Origin: Pseudanabaena sp. M085S1SP2A07QC
GTDB taxonomy: Bacteria; Cyanobacteriota; Cyanobacteriia; Pseudanabaenales; Pseudanabaenaceae
DNA length: 41,652 nt
Assembly (NCBI GenBank): GCA_020404895.1
Contig: JADBWK010000054.1
Span: forward strand, 1-41,652
Reading direction: 5' to 3'
The position numbers and the translations under genes were made by a program. Positions 25,818-32,383 of this stretch are shown here, one piece after another. Every line of letters begins with the position of its first letter. Positions within the stretch are counted from its first letter, which is position 1. A model generated the notes under the pieces. The model saw nothing but the letters and a program-made list of their open reading frames with translations. It was not told the origin of the DNA and made no database searches.

Positions 25818-25858
25818 GCGATCGAAAAAAAATCACGACTCAAAGTTATTGCGATCGC
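25818..25858. repeat. HIP1-bounded 41-bp repeat, type 2, copy 2
   Basis: GCGATCG at 25818-25824 and GCGATCGC at 25851-25858, 33 bp apart as in copy 1, with the shared core AATCACGACTCA at 25831-25842. It lies just upstream of the antitoxin gene. Confidence 0.6.
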
Positions 25859-26025
25859 TTTTTGATGAGGTAGATTTTAAGGCGATCACTTTTTGATGGT
25901 GTTTGGTTGGGACGTTTCAAAAACCATTCCCATTGGCTAACAAGTTGCGTTAGTCCTATAGCCAGCAAAGATTCCCACCATTTTACATTTTTTTAGCTAT
26001 CAACTCACACAAGACGTTATACATT

Positions 26026-26118
26026 CAGGACTTACGAAAAAGAACGAGCCGTAGGGGCAATTCATGAATTGCCCCTACGGCAAAATGAGGCTTTCAGGGC
26101 ATTTTTGCGTAAGTCCTA
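26026..26118 (+). mobile_element. 93-bp MITE, copy 3
   Basis: Same orientation as copy 1, two base differences, both in the left terminal repeat (first base C, position 12 A). Flanked by ACATT at 26021-26025 and 26119-26123, a 5-bp target duplication, so it inserted independently of the transposase remnant ~40 bp to the right. The gap 25844-26157 otherwise contains the HIP1 repeat and no gene. Confidence 0.92.
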
Positions 26119-26159
26119 ACATTAAATCTGTTTATATTCGTCATGTTATGTGGAAATAA

Positions 26160-26992
26160 TTCTTTAGTTTTGGTAAGGTAACAGCAACAGGACTATCAGA
26201 GTTACTAGACGGAGAACTGAGTCATGACCAAATAACAAGTCGGTTGCGACAAATTACAGACGGCTCTCCAGAATTATGGCATCTGGTCAAACCAACAATT
26301 CGCAAACACGAAAGTGAAGACGGGGTGCTGGTCTTTGACGACACGCTGGAGTATAAACCATATACTGACGAAAACAAGATAGTAGGATGGTTTTTGACCA
26401 TAGCAAGAACCGTAGCATCAAAGGCATAAATATCCTCAACTGTATCTACCACAACCAAGAGAGCAGCCTACCCGTCGCCTATGAAATTGTGGAAAAATCT
26501 AGAGAGGTAATCGACCCCAAAACAGGTAAAACCAAATTCGTATCTGAGGAAACTAAAAATGCAATGATGCGAAGGATGCTCCATGTCTGCTGTCAGAACC
26601 AACTGAAATTTCGCTATGTGCTGACAGATATTTGGTTCAGCAGTAAAGAAAATATGAAATATATTAAACAAGGAGTCAAAAAAGACTTCATTATGGCTGT
26701 CAAAGGTAATCGTTTAGCCATTTGTGCAGACGATAAAAGTCACGGACATTTCGTTAATCTGGAGTCAATTGAGTTAAAACCAGATTCCTGTTGCAAGGTG
26801 TTTTTGAAAGGAATTGATTTTCCTATCTTAATCACCAAGCAAGTTTTTAAAAACAAAAATCAATCGACAGGTATTTTGTATTTAGCTTGTAGTAATCTCG
26901 ACTTAACCGCATCTGACATCAACACAATCTATCAAAAACGATGGACAGTTGAAGAATTTCACAAGTCACTCAAAACATCAGTTTATAATTAA
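26160..26992 (+). pseudogene. IS4/IS701-type transposase, truncated and frameshifted
   Basis: Reading from 26160 in one frame gives SFGKVTATGLSELLDGELSH through DGVLVFDDTLEYKPYTDEN, then at about 26390 the homology jumps to another frame: FDHSKNRSIKGINILN, YVLTDIWFSSKENM and YQKRWTVEEFHKSLK. DDT, the second Asp in VLTDIWF and the late Glu in KRWTVEEFHKS are the expected DDE residues. The break lies in a T run (TGGTTTTTGACC), consistent with loss of one T. There is no start codon, a stop lies at 26157-26159, and the C-terminus ends right after KSLK where relatives continue. Inactive remnant. Confidence 0.85.
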
Positions 26993-27016
26993 AGATAAAG
27001 TATTGTAAAGACAACA

Positions 27017-27433
27017 ATGGCTGCTAAAGACAGATTTCATGCTGTAGTTAGGATCGCTTTAGAAAAGGATCAGTGGAATGTAACTGATGATCCGCTTCGA
27101 CTGGATATTGGCGGTACTAAGTTTGAAATTGATTTGGGCGCAGAGCAATTGTTAGCAGCAGAGCGCGGCAAAGAAAAAATTGCCGTTGAAATTAAGACGT
27201 TCTTGAGTGATTCGCCATTGACGGATTATCATGCTGCATTAGGGCAGTTTTTGAATTATCGTCTTGCCTTAGAAATTGCGGACTCAACACGCATTTTGTA
27301 TTTAGCAGTGCCAGTGGGTGTTTATGAATCATTCTTTAAACGCGAATTTGCCCAAATCTCATTAGAGAGATATCAAATCAAACTAATTATTTACGACATA
27401 AATCAAGAGGTAATTGTCCAATGGATACGATAG
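27017..27433 (+). CDS. xisH: XisH family protein (PD-(D/E)XK-like)
   Basis: 138 residues, complete. MAAKDRFHAVVRIALEKDQWNVTDDPL begins the family signature; the core has D-L-G-A-E-Q-L-L-A-A-E-R, then IAVEIKTFLSDSP, giving the acidic residues and the E-x-K of a PD-(D/E)XK-like nuclease fold. The C-terminus YQIKLIIYDINQEVIVQWI is the part preserved in the remnant at 1740-1895. XisH and XisI are required for fdxN element excision in Anabaena, but they are far more widespread than that element, so a general DNA-processing or toxin-antitoxin-like role is plausible. It overlaps xisI by 13 nt and sits 25 bp after the broken transposase. Confidence 0.9.
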   Translation: MAAKDRFHAVVRIALEKDQWNVTDDPLRLDIGGTKFEIDLGAEQLLAAERGKEKIAVEIKTFLSDSPLTDYHAALGQFLNYRLALEIADSTRILYLAVPVGVYESFFKREFAQISLERYQIKLIIYDINQEVIVQWIR

Positions 27434-27756
27434 AGTCTTATCGCAATATAATCCAGTCGTTGTTGACAGCTTATGCTGCTATCCCGATCGCAAATGGAGC
27501 GATTGATTGCTATACGGTTTTTGATACAAAACAAGACCATTATCATGTCATGAATGTGGGATGGGATGGTTATCGACGGGTCTATGGTTGCGTTTTACAT
27601 TTGGATATTATGAATGGAAAGATTTGGATTCAGCAAAATATGACGGAAATGAGGGTTGCTCAAGAATTAGTAGATTTAGGGGTTGCGAAGGAAGATATTG
27701 TGCTTGGGTTTCAAGCTCCTGAAATGCGAGAGTACACTGGCTACGCAGTTGCTTGA
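27421..27756 (+). CDS. xisI: XisI family protein
   Basis: 111 residues, complete partner of the preceding xisH, with the start inside the xisH 3' end (coupled translation). Recognised by ESYRNIIQSLLTAYAAIP, YTVFDTKQDHYHVMNVGWDGYRRVYG, LHLDIMNGKIWIQQNMTE and ELVDLGVAKEDIVLGF. Function as for the copy at 1880-2191: probably binds XisH. The C-terminal tail (MREYTGYAVA) is the usual end of the family and is absent in the first copy, which ends sooner. Confidence 0.9.
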   Translation: MDTIESYRNIIQSLLTAYAAIPIANGAIDCYTVFDTKQDHYHVMNVGWDGYRRVYGCVLHLDIMNGKIWIQQNMTEMRVAQELVDLGVAKEDIVLGFQAPEMREYTGYAVA

Positions 27757-27764
27757 GTGAAAGC

Positions 27765-27804
27765 GCGATCGCATCAGCTAAAAATCAATAACTAAAACTG
27801 CGAT
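27765..27804. repeat. HIP1-bounded 43-bp repeat, copy A
   Basis: GCGATCGC at 27765-27772, core CATCAGCTAAAAATCAA and AACTAAAACT, then a degraded right octamer (GCGAT at 27800). Octamer-to-octamer spacing 35 bp. Located between xisI and the convergent Uma2 gene. Confidence 0.7.
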
Positions 27805-27819
27805 AAGAAGGTAATTCGC

Positions 27820-28638
27820 TTAAATTGTATCGGTATTAATCCCCATCGCTTTGAGCATTTCGACAAGACGTTCAGCTTTTTGTTCTGCTTTTTGTTGAGC
27901 CTGTTCAGCTAACTGTTTTTCCAAATTAGCCTGCTCAGCGATCGCCTCTGCCTCAAGTCTAGCCTGATGCTCAAAAGAACGCTCCAACTCCGCTTGAAAT
28001 CTAGCCCGTTGCTCAAAAACTCTCTCGAACTCTGCCTCGGCATAAGACCGCAAAATCTGGTTAGAAATTGGATCAAAGAAACGAAAACCAAGATCTGGAT
28101 ATAAATGCAAATCTAAACCTAAAACTTCGCTATGAAGCGACAAAGTACCATCAGGCAAGATTGATGAAGCGATCGCTATGTATTTACCATTCTCCAAACG
28201 TACACCCTGCAAAGATGTTGGTTTTAAATATTCACCAGTCGGGTCATATTGAAAATATTCCTTAACTCCCAAATTTCGATAAATTAATGGATTTTGTTCG
28301 CGGTCTTTTGTCACTGTTCCCTTAGAAGTTATTTCCAATACAAAGTCAGGCGCTTTCCCTCCCTCTTCATAGACTTTATAACTCACACGGTCTTCATTGC
28401 TCATTCCAAAAACAACGAAAGTATCTGGGGCGATTCTTTTCTCGACCTTCTCTTCTCGATAACGGATAAACAGATTTCCAGAAACATATATATTCTGCTG
28501 TTTCTCAAACCAGAGTCTCAACGCTTCAGTCGTATAGCTCAAGTTACGTCGTTGTTTATCTCCCTCTGGCATCGGCTCAAAGTCCTCGTCAAGAAGTTCT
28601 ACGGTTGAAATTTGCTTGTGATTACCCGAAATTGTCAT
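27820..28638 (-). CDS. Uma2 family (PD-(D/E)XK) nuclease with coiled-coil tail
   Basis: 272 residues. Uma2 proteins (DUF820) have a restriction-endonuclease-like fold and are greatly expanded in cyanobacteria; the role is unresolved. Active-site elements: RIAPDTFVVFG with the first Asp, KAPDFVLEITSKGT with the second acidic pair and a Lys in the following helix, and VKEYFQYDPTGEYL. From about 200 the chain is an Ala/Glu/Gln-rich coiled coil (QAELERSFEHQARLEAEA and AEQAQQKAEQKAERL). A solitary gene; the flanks on both sides carry HIP1-bounded repeats. Confidence 0.85.
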   Translation of the reverse strand: MTISGNHKQISTVELLDEDFEPMPEGDKQRRNLSYTTEALRLWFEKQQNIYVSGNLFIRYREEKVEKRIAPDTFVVFGMSNEDRVSYKVYEEGGKAPDFVLEITSKGTVTKDREQNPLIYRNLGVKEYFQYDPTGEYLKPTSLQGVRLENGKYIAIASSILPDGTLSLHSEVLGLDLHLYPDLGFRFFDPISNQILRSYAEAEFERVFEQRARFQAELERSFEHQARLEAEAIAEQANLEKQLAEQAQQKAEQKAERLVEMLKAMGINTDTI

Positions 28639-28854
28639 AACGGCGCTCCAAGTCAGACCTATATGTAACTTAGCATATCAAATAACAATATAAATTGAGT
28701 GAAATCGCACCAAACGGAGACAGAATACTGTGAAGTCTAGACAATGCAGATACTTGGGTGGAGTGCAGGCAATACCAAGCATTTAGGCAGTGATCGCAAT
28801 ATATACATTTTATTTCCTCTGGGTTTTATTCTTTAGCACAACCTATGCAAACAG

Positions 28855-28897
28855 GCGATCGCATAAGCCAAAAATCAATGACTAGAATTGCGATCGC
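28855..28897. repeat. HIP1-bounded 43-bp repeat, copy B
   Basis: GCGATCGC at 28855-28862 and 28890-28897, core CATAAGCCAAAAATCAATG. It is preceded at 28752-28848 by a degenerate TTGGGTGGAGTG / CTGGGTTTTATTCTTTA element of the kind seen cleaner at 30679-30766. The 427-bp gap 28639-29065 holds this, copy C and no gene. Confidence 0.75.
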
Positions 28898-28949
28898 ATT
28901 GCATACAAGTTCTATTGGCATTGGGTTTCATCCTTGTACCCCAATCTCA

Positions 28950-28998
28950 GCGATCGCTGTTCGCATCAGCCAAAATCAATGACTAAGTCTGCGATCGC
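28950..28998. repeat. HIP1-bounded repeat, copy C (6-bp longer)
   Basis: GCGATCGC at 28950-28957 and 28991-28998; the core (TCGCATCAGCCAAAATCAA) is offset by a 6-bp insertion after the left octamer. Preceded by TTGGGTTTCATCCTTGTA, the same neighbour motif as copy D. Confidence 0.7.
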
Positions 28999-29065
28999 GA
29001 TCTCCAGATTATTTAATGTAAAGCAAAGTGAGAAAGGCGATCGCGCTAAAAGCCTCACCATTATT

Positions 29066-29320
29066 TCAATCTCCATAATGAGTCTTGGCACGATGAATAA
29101 AGATCACACTCAGCTCGTCATCAATCGTGTAAATAACTCTATCTTGATAACTCAAACGAATGGAGTAGAAGCCAGTAAGATCCCCGATTAGTCTCTTCCC
29201 ATCATAAGGACTGATGCTAATGGTATCTTGAATAATTGTTTTGAGTTTCTGCCTCAATTTTGGGGACAGTTTGGCAATATCTTTTTTTGCTTCTTTGGTA
29301 AAGCGTACTTCGTAAACCAT
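29066..29320 (-). CDS. YoeB/Txe-like toxin (RelE superfamily)
   Basis: 84 residues from the ATG at 29320 (MVYEVRFTKEAKKDIAKL). The codon before it is TTG, overlapping the antitoxin stop, and is a less likely start. The middle block (PYDGKRLIGDLTGFYSIRL, YQDRVIYTID) and the ending FIHRAKTHYGD place it near YoeB, whose C-terminal His-Tyr is catalytic; both are present. YoeB toxins cleave mRNA at the ribosomal A site. The start shares one base with the antitoxin stop (TGATG), so translation is coupled. Confidence 0.87.
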   Translation of the reverse strand: MVYEVRFTKEAKKDIAKLSPKLRQKLKTIIQDTISISPYDGKRLIGDLTGFYSIRLSYQDRVIYTIDDELSVIFIHRAKTHYGD

Positions 29321-29580
29321 CAATTACTATGTCCGAACACCTCATCTATCGAGTAGGTTTGGTTATTTTTCATTTGTTGAAGGGAAAGTTGAAGACTTTC
29401 TCTAAATCCAGGAATAGACAATAATTCTAGAGTTTCTTGCAAGCTTTCATACTCTTTGTATGATAAGAGTACTACCGAGTCCTTAGCGGATTGGATGTGA
29501 TAGATTTTATTCTCTTCGGATACTAGTTTAACCATGTTTTCAAAGTCTTCTCTGGCAGCAGATGTAGTTAATGTTTCCAT
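29320..29580 (-). CDS. YefM/Phd-family antitoxin
   Basis: 86 residues. N-terminal DNA-binding half METLTTSAAREDFENMVKLV and KDSVVLLSYKEYESLQETLELL, typical of YefM; the C-terminal part (QMKNNQTYSIDEVFG) is the toxin-binding tail. First gene of the operon, expected to repress it together with the toxin. Neither this pair nor the one at 25158-25768 is closely similar to the other in sequence, so they probably do not cross-neutralise. Confidence 0.87.
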   Translation of the reverse strand: METLTTSAAREDFENMVKLVSEENKIYHIQSAKDSVVLLSYKEYESLQETLELLSIPGFRESLQLSLQQMKNNQTYSIDEVFGHSN

Positions 29581-29727
29581 TTTTCACCTTTTTTAGTATG
29601 GCTAAATTTATTATATGCTGCACATTGCTTGTCAGATCATAGGATTTAAGAGAGTACGATTTTCGATCGCCTTTTGACATTGTAGAAAGTAGGTTGGGTT
29701 TCATCCTTCATCTCAATTTACACGATC

Positions 29728-29770
29728 GCGATCGCATCAGCCAAAAATCAATAACTAGAAATGCGATCAC
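29728..29770. repeat. HIP1-bounded 43-bp repeat, copy D
   Basis: GCGATCGC at 29728-29735, core CATCAGCCAAAAATCAA, right octamer GCGATCAC at 29763-29770. Preceded by GGTTGGGTTTCATCCTT at about 29692. It ends 3 bp from the stop of the next gene. Confidence 0.75.
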
Positions 29771-29772
29771 AT

Positions 29773-30183
29773 TCACAAAATGGGGCTGAGATCCCTGAGA
29801 TATTCAATGATTAACAAGCGCAAATAGTTTAGTGTTTCTGCATAATGTTTCATTTTGGGATAATCAAATTCTGGAGTGAAGTACCATTCTATAAATTCAG
29901 GTATTTCAAATATTTTTAGTTTGTTTAATTCGTTGAGAATTTCTTGAGATTTAGCTATGGAGTTATTGTTGATTACTTGAAAGGAGTATCCTCGAATATC
30001 ATCGGTCAATACTTCAATTGTGCCTAAAACACTAAATTCTTTGTTCTCTTCCCATAATGCAATTCTTTCTCTTTCCAGCTTAGTACTTTGATAATCCTTG
30101 AGTAATTGGTTTAGAATTTTCTCAATATAAGCTAGAGCCGTTGTGATATTGAGATCTTTCTTTGGGATATCTAAATTTTGCAT
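29773..30183 (-). CDS. Hypothetical protein, candidate immunity partner
   Basis: 136 residues, no recognised domain. Acidic and helical: TTALAYIEKILNQLLKDY, TIEVLTDDIRGYSFQVINN, then a Tyr/Leu-rich end (ETLNYLRLLIIEYLRDL). The start is 6 bp after the stop of the upstream small gene, and its ribosome binding site (GGAGAAAA) lies inside that gene's last codons, so the two are coupled. Small acidic proteins directly behind a toxin gene are commonly immunity proteins; that is the inference here. It could also be an unrelated hypothetical. Confidence 0.65.
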   Translation of the reverse strand: MQNLDIPKKDLNITTALAYIEKILNQLLKDYQSTKLERERIALWEENKEFSVLGTIEVLTDDIRGYSFQVINNNSIAKSQEILNELNKLKIFEIPEFIEWYFTPEFDYPKMKHYAETLNYLRLLIIEYLRDLSPIL

Positions 30184-30189
30184 GATTTT

Positions 30190-30519
30190 TCAATTTTCTC
30201 CGTAAGAAATAATTCTGTTGTCTCTTTCGATGAGAAATTCAGTTCCTTTATTCCATCTCAAAGCACCATTAAGTAATTTGGTTTTTCTAGCACCTTTTTT
30301 GTTAAAGTTATCTGCTTTTCTGAGATATTTCAAATAATCATCTTGAAACCCATGTCTGTTTGCATGATCCACAATACTGTTAGCTATGCTTGGATAGGTA
30401 GCCTTGTGCCACTTTTGCAGAAGGGTTTGAATTTCTGCTACCTCGCGATCGCTATATCCTTGAAATAATATTTGTTGGTACGGATCGATCGCGAGATCGT
30501 CAAAATTATTCGGATTCAT
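30190..30519 (-). CDS. Putative small toxin resembling BECR-fold polymorphic toxin domains
   Basis: 109 residues, basic in its C-terminal half. The segment IVDHANRHGFQDDYLKYLRK (His52, His56), then NFNKKGARKTKLLNGALRW and the ending FLIERDNRIISYG resemble C-terminal RNase domains of polymorphic toxins, where a His-rich K/RHG helix, a YL-KA helix and a final IISFG/ISYG strand recur. This is from memory of the pattern, not a search. There is no delivery domain, so it may be a free toxin unit or a displaced toxin cassette. The N-terminal 44 residues are unassigned. A decayed copy of its first codons is at 31469-31548. Confidence 0.55.
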   Translation of the reverse strand: MNPNNFDDLAIDPYQQILFQGYSDREVAEIQTLLQKWHKATYPSIANSIVDHANRHGFQDDYLKYLRKADNFNKKGARKTKLLNGALRWNKGTEFLIERDNRIISYGEN

Positions 30520-30596
30520 TTAAATGTCAACATATTTAACTTTAAATATTGTTTTCTTAACACCTGATTTATTCCTCACATCATAACAAATTTGAT

Positions 30597-30639
30597 GAGA
30601 TCGCATCAGCCAAAAATCAATAACTAGAACTGCGATCGC
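30597..30639. repeat. HIP1-bounded 43-bp repeat, copy E
   Basis: Degraded left octamer (GAGATCGC, 30597-30604), core CATCAGCCAAAAATCAA, intact right octamer 30632-30639; spacing 35 bp as in the others. Confidence 0.75.
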
Positions 30640-30678
30640 CTATTGCCAATTTTGAAAATGCGAAATTATAAAAAGTAG

Positions 30679-30766
30679 GTTGGGTGGAGCGTCAGCGATA
30701 CCCAACAGTTAGTCACATTACATATAACGCCTGTTGGGTTTCATGCTTTAACCCAACAGGCGTTAT
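30679..30766. repeat. TTGGGT palindromic element with 17-bp hairpin
   Basis: GTTGGGT (30679) and ACCCAAC (30700) form a small arm pair; then ATAACGCCTGTTGGGTT (30724-30740) pairs exactly with 30750-30766, loop 9 nt. This GTAGGTTGGGT...CCCAAC element type is common between cyanobacterial genes; degraded copies accompany HIP1 repeats B, C and D. It lies just behind the minus-strand Uma2 gene and may act as its terminator. Confidence 0.7.
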
Positions 30767-30791
30767 AGCGATCTCACTTACTAGGCAAGTA

Positions 30792-31328
30792 TCACCGCTG
30801 CTGGGTCATTGCCATGATCATTTCTACTGTGAGGTTTGAGATATTGCCAAGGGTTGGAAGTATATCGGTTACAGAATAAATTAGTGGCAGTTCAGATTTT
30901 TCCCAAACCCAGATTTGCTTTCGCTGAATATCAATTAACCAAGCGAGTTGAGTCCCATTGATTAAGCAGTGTAGGATTTTGTTTTGTAGCTCTAATGTGT
31001 TTTGGTCGGGGGAGCGAATTTCAATCAGCCAGTCTGGCGCTCCTTTAAGTGGACCATCGACTTCTGTAAGCCGATCGCTTTTAACTACGGTAATGTCTGG
31101 GACGGGGGATAGTGGTGGCACGATGCAACGAAGTTCTTGGATGGCTTCGTATGTTTGGGTTTGGCTGTTGATCGTGTTGACTAGGTTGCGCTGAAGGCGG
31201 GAATGAAACAGTGTTGGCATCGTCTTTTGTTGGGCTTGCCCGTGGATAAATTCCCAAGCAGGTGAGGTTTCAATGTTGGGCTGCTGGAGAAAAGTGTCTA
31301 GGGGGCTAGCGATCGCAATAGTTTCCAT
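30792..31328 (-). CDS. Uma2 family (PD-(D/E)XK) nuclease
   Basis: 178 residues, near the usual length for Uma2. Signature: WEFIHGQAQQKTMPTLFHSRLQ at the N-terminus, the first catalytic Asp in VPDITVV, GAPDWLIEIRSPDQN with the acidic pair, and the helix NKILHCLINGTQLAWLIDIQ with Lys/Gln positions. It ends with the typical VWEKSELPLIYSVTDILP. Unlike the copy at 27820-28638 it has no coiled-coil tail. A solitary gene in the repeat-rich island. Confidence 0.88.
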   Translation of the reverse strand: METIAIASPLDTFLQQPNIETSPAWEFIHGQAQQKTMPTLFHSRLQRNLVNTINSQTQTYEAIQELRCIVPPLSPVPDITVVKSDRLTEVDGPLKGAPDWLIEIRSPDQNTLELQNKILHCLINGTQLAWLIDIQRKQIWVWEKSELPLIYSVTDILPTLGNISNLTVEMIMAMTQQR

Positions 31329-31433
31329 AGTTGCCTGAGATACACCTGCGGAAGTGCAATGTATGTTTAGTTGTATTGTAGTTTAAGAATTTTGTTCGTG
31401 GCAAATATTGAGAGGTCTCAGGCAGTTTTGAGG

Positions 31434-31476
31434 GCGATCGCATCAGCTAAAAATGAACAACTAGAACGGCGATCGC
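31434..31476. repeat. HIP1-bounded 43-bp repeat, copy F
   Basis: GCGATCGC at 31434-31441 and 31469-31476, core CATCAGCTAAAAATGAAC. The right octamer is shared with the decayed toxin-gene duplicate that begins exactly there. Confidence 0.75.
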
Positions 31477-31548
31477 TATATCCTTGAAATAATATTTGTT
31501 AGTACGGAGTGATCGCGAGATAGCAGAAATTCATCGTCAAAATTTTTG
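31469..31548 (-). pseudogene. Decayed duplicate of the 5' end of the toxin-like gene at 30190-30519
   Basis: 31469-31508 matches 30445-30484 at 39 of 40 positions (the codons for the early residues IDPYQQILFQGYSDR, read on minus). After that, 31511-31532 is the reverse complement of 30429-30450 (21 of 22), and the match to the gene start (AATTTTGACGAT on minus) resumes. The frame is destroyed. The duplicate begins exactly at the HIP1 octamer it shares with repeat copy F. Confidence 0.8.
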
Positions 31549-31561
31549 GCATTCAATGCTA

Positions 31562-32260
31562 CTAAGGAGACATTTCATCCAGATTAGGAATATAAGCAAG
31601 TAAAGGAGCGCTCAATAAGTCCACATCAAATTGACTGTCATCAATAGTACTATCCTTTGAGAATCCAGCAATCTCAGATAGTTTCTGCTCAGCAGCCAAT
31701 TGTCCTGCTTCTGACACTACACCATGCTGAACTGCATTTTCAATGATCTGTCTAATGTTTTCAAGTCCTACTAGAGGGATGAGAGCCACAAGCGTATTGT
31801 GCTGAACAACTTTACTAGGATGATCTAGTAATTCAATAATCTGAGACGTATAAGTGTCTCCAAAATGCCATAGTCGTTCTGCGAGGAATACGCTTGCTCT
31901 CTCAGCGATAACACCAGAATCACTCTTAGTTACGTTGATTATCTGTTCAATCAATTGTGTGATGAGTTGCACAGGGAGTGCCTCAATATTCAGTTGACCT
32001 AAGCCGACGACTGAAGCCAGTACAAGATAGGTAAAATTGGTTTCGCGTAACCCCGCAAGAATATAATCGATCCGCTCATTTTCGGGAATGAGATCAGGAT
32101 ACATGAGCAGATTGGCAATTGCTTGGATATTCGCCCCTTCTTGAAGGATTTTAATAATTGCAGCCTGATCATTTTGACTAATTACTGAAATATGATTTTT
32201 GGCTTGTGATAACTCATCAAGGTCTGTAATCTCCAAAAAATTTTTTAGGTTTACGTTCAC
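31562..32260 (-). CDS. Alpha-helical repeat (HEAT-like) protein
   Basis: 232 residues, acidic, almost wholly helical. Hydrophobic helix pairs recur (IAERASVFLAERLWHFGD, SQIIELLDHPSKVVQHNTLV, ALIPLVGLENIRQIIENAV), like HEAT/Armadillo repeats but too divergent to name. No signal peptide. It is 123 bp downstream of the DUF4157 gene on the same strand and may be cotranscribed; helical-repeat proteins behind toxin genes can be immunity proteins, which is an inference here. The 233-bp gap to its left contains repeat copy F and the toxin duplicate. Confidence 0.7.
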   Translation of the reverse strand: MNVNLKNFLEITDLDELSQAKNHISVISQNDQAAIIKILQEGANIQAIANLLMYPDLIPENERIDYILAGLRETNFTYLVLASVVGLGQLNIEALPVQLITQLIEQIINVTKSDSGVIAERASVFLAERLWHFGDTYTSQIIELLDHPSKVVQHNTLVALIPLVGLENIRQIIENAVQHGVVSEAGQLAAEQKLSEIAGFSKDSTIDDSQFDVDLLSAPLLAYIPNLDEMSP

Positions 32261-32383
32261 TTAATTTTTTCCTGTTTAAATTTTATAATTTGCTCTTTAT
32301 TGAAAATCTGACATTGAGAATGGAAAAATTAAAGAGCCTCTTCTAGTAAACGGTAGTTTTAGTTGAAATTGTATTCTTACCAA

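Noticed and set aside
26026-26992. MITE copy 3 as the end of the neighbouring IS
   Set aside because: The MITE has its own ACATT duplication on both sides and the same 93-bp length as the two copies without a transposase.
28294-28608. Plus-strand frame of 104 codons
   Set aside because: Antisense to the Uma2 gene, whose catalytic motifs are clear.
27765-31476. CRISPR array
   Set aside because: Repeat copies are 0.05-0.9 kb apart with genes between them, vary in sequence, and no cas gene is present.
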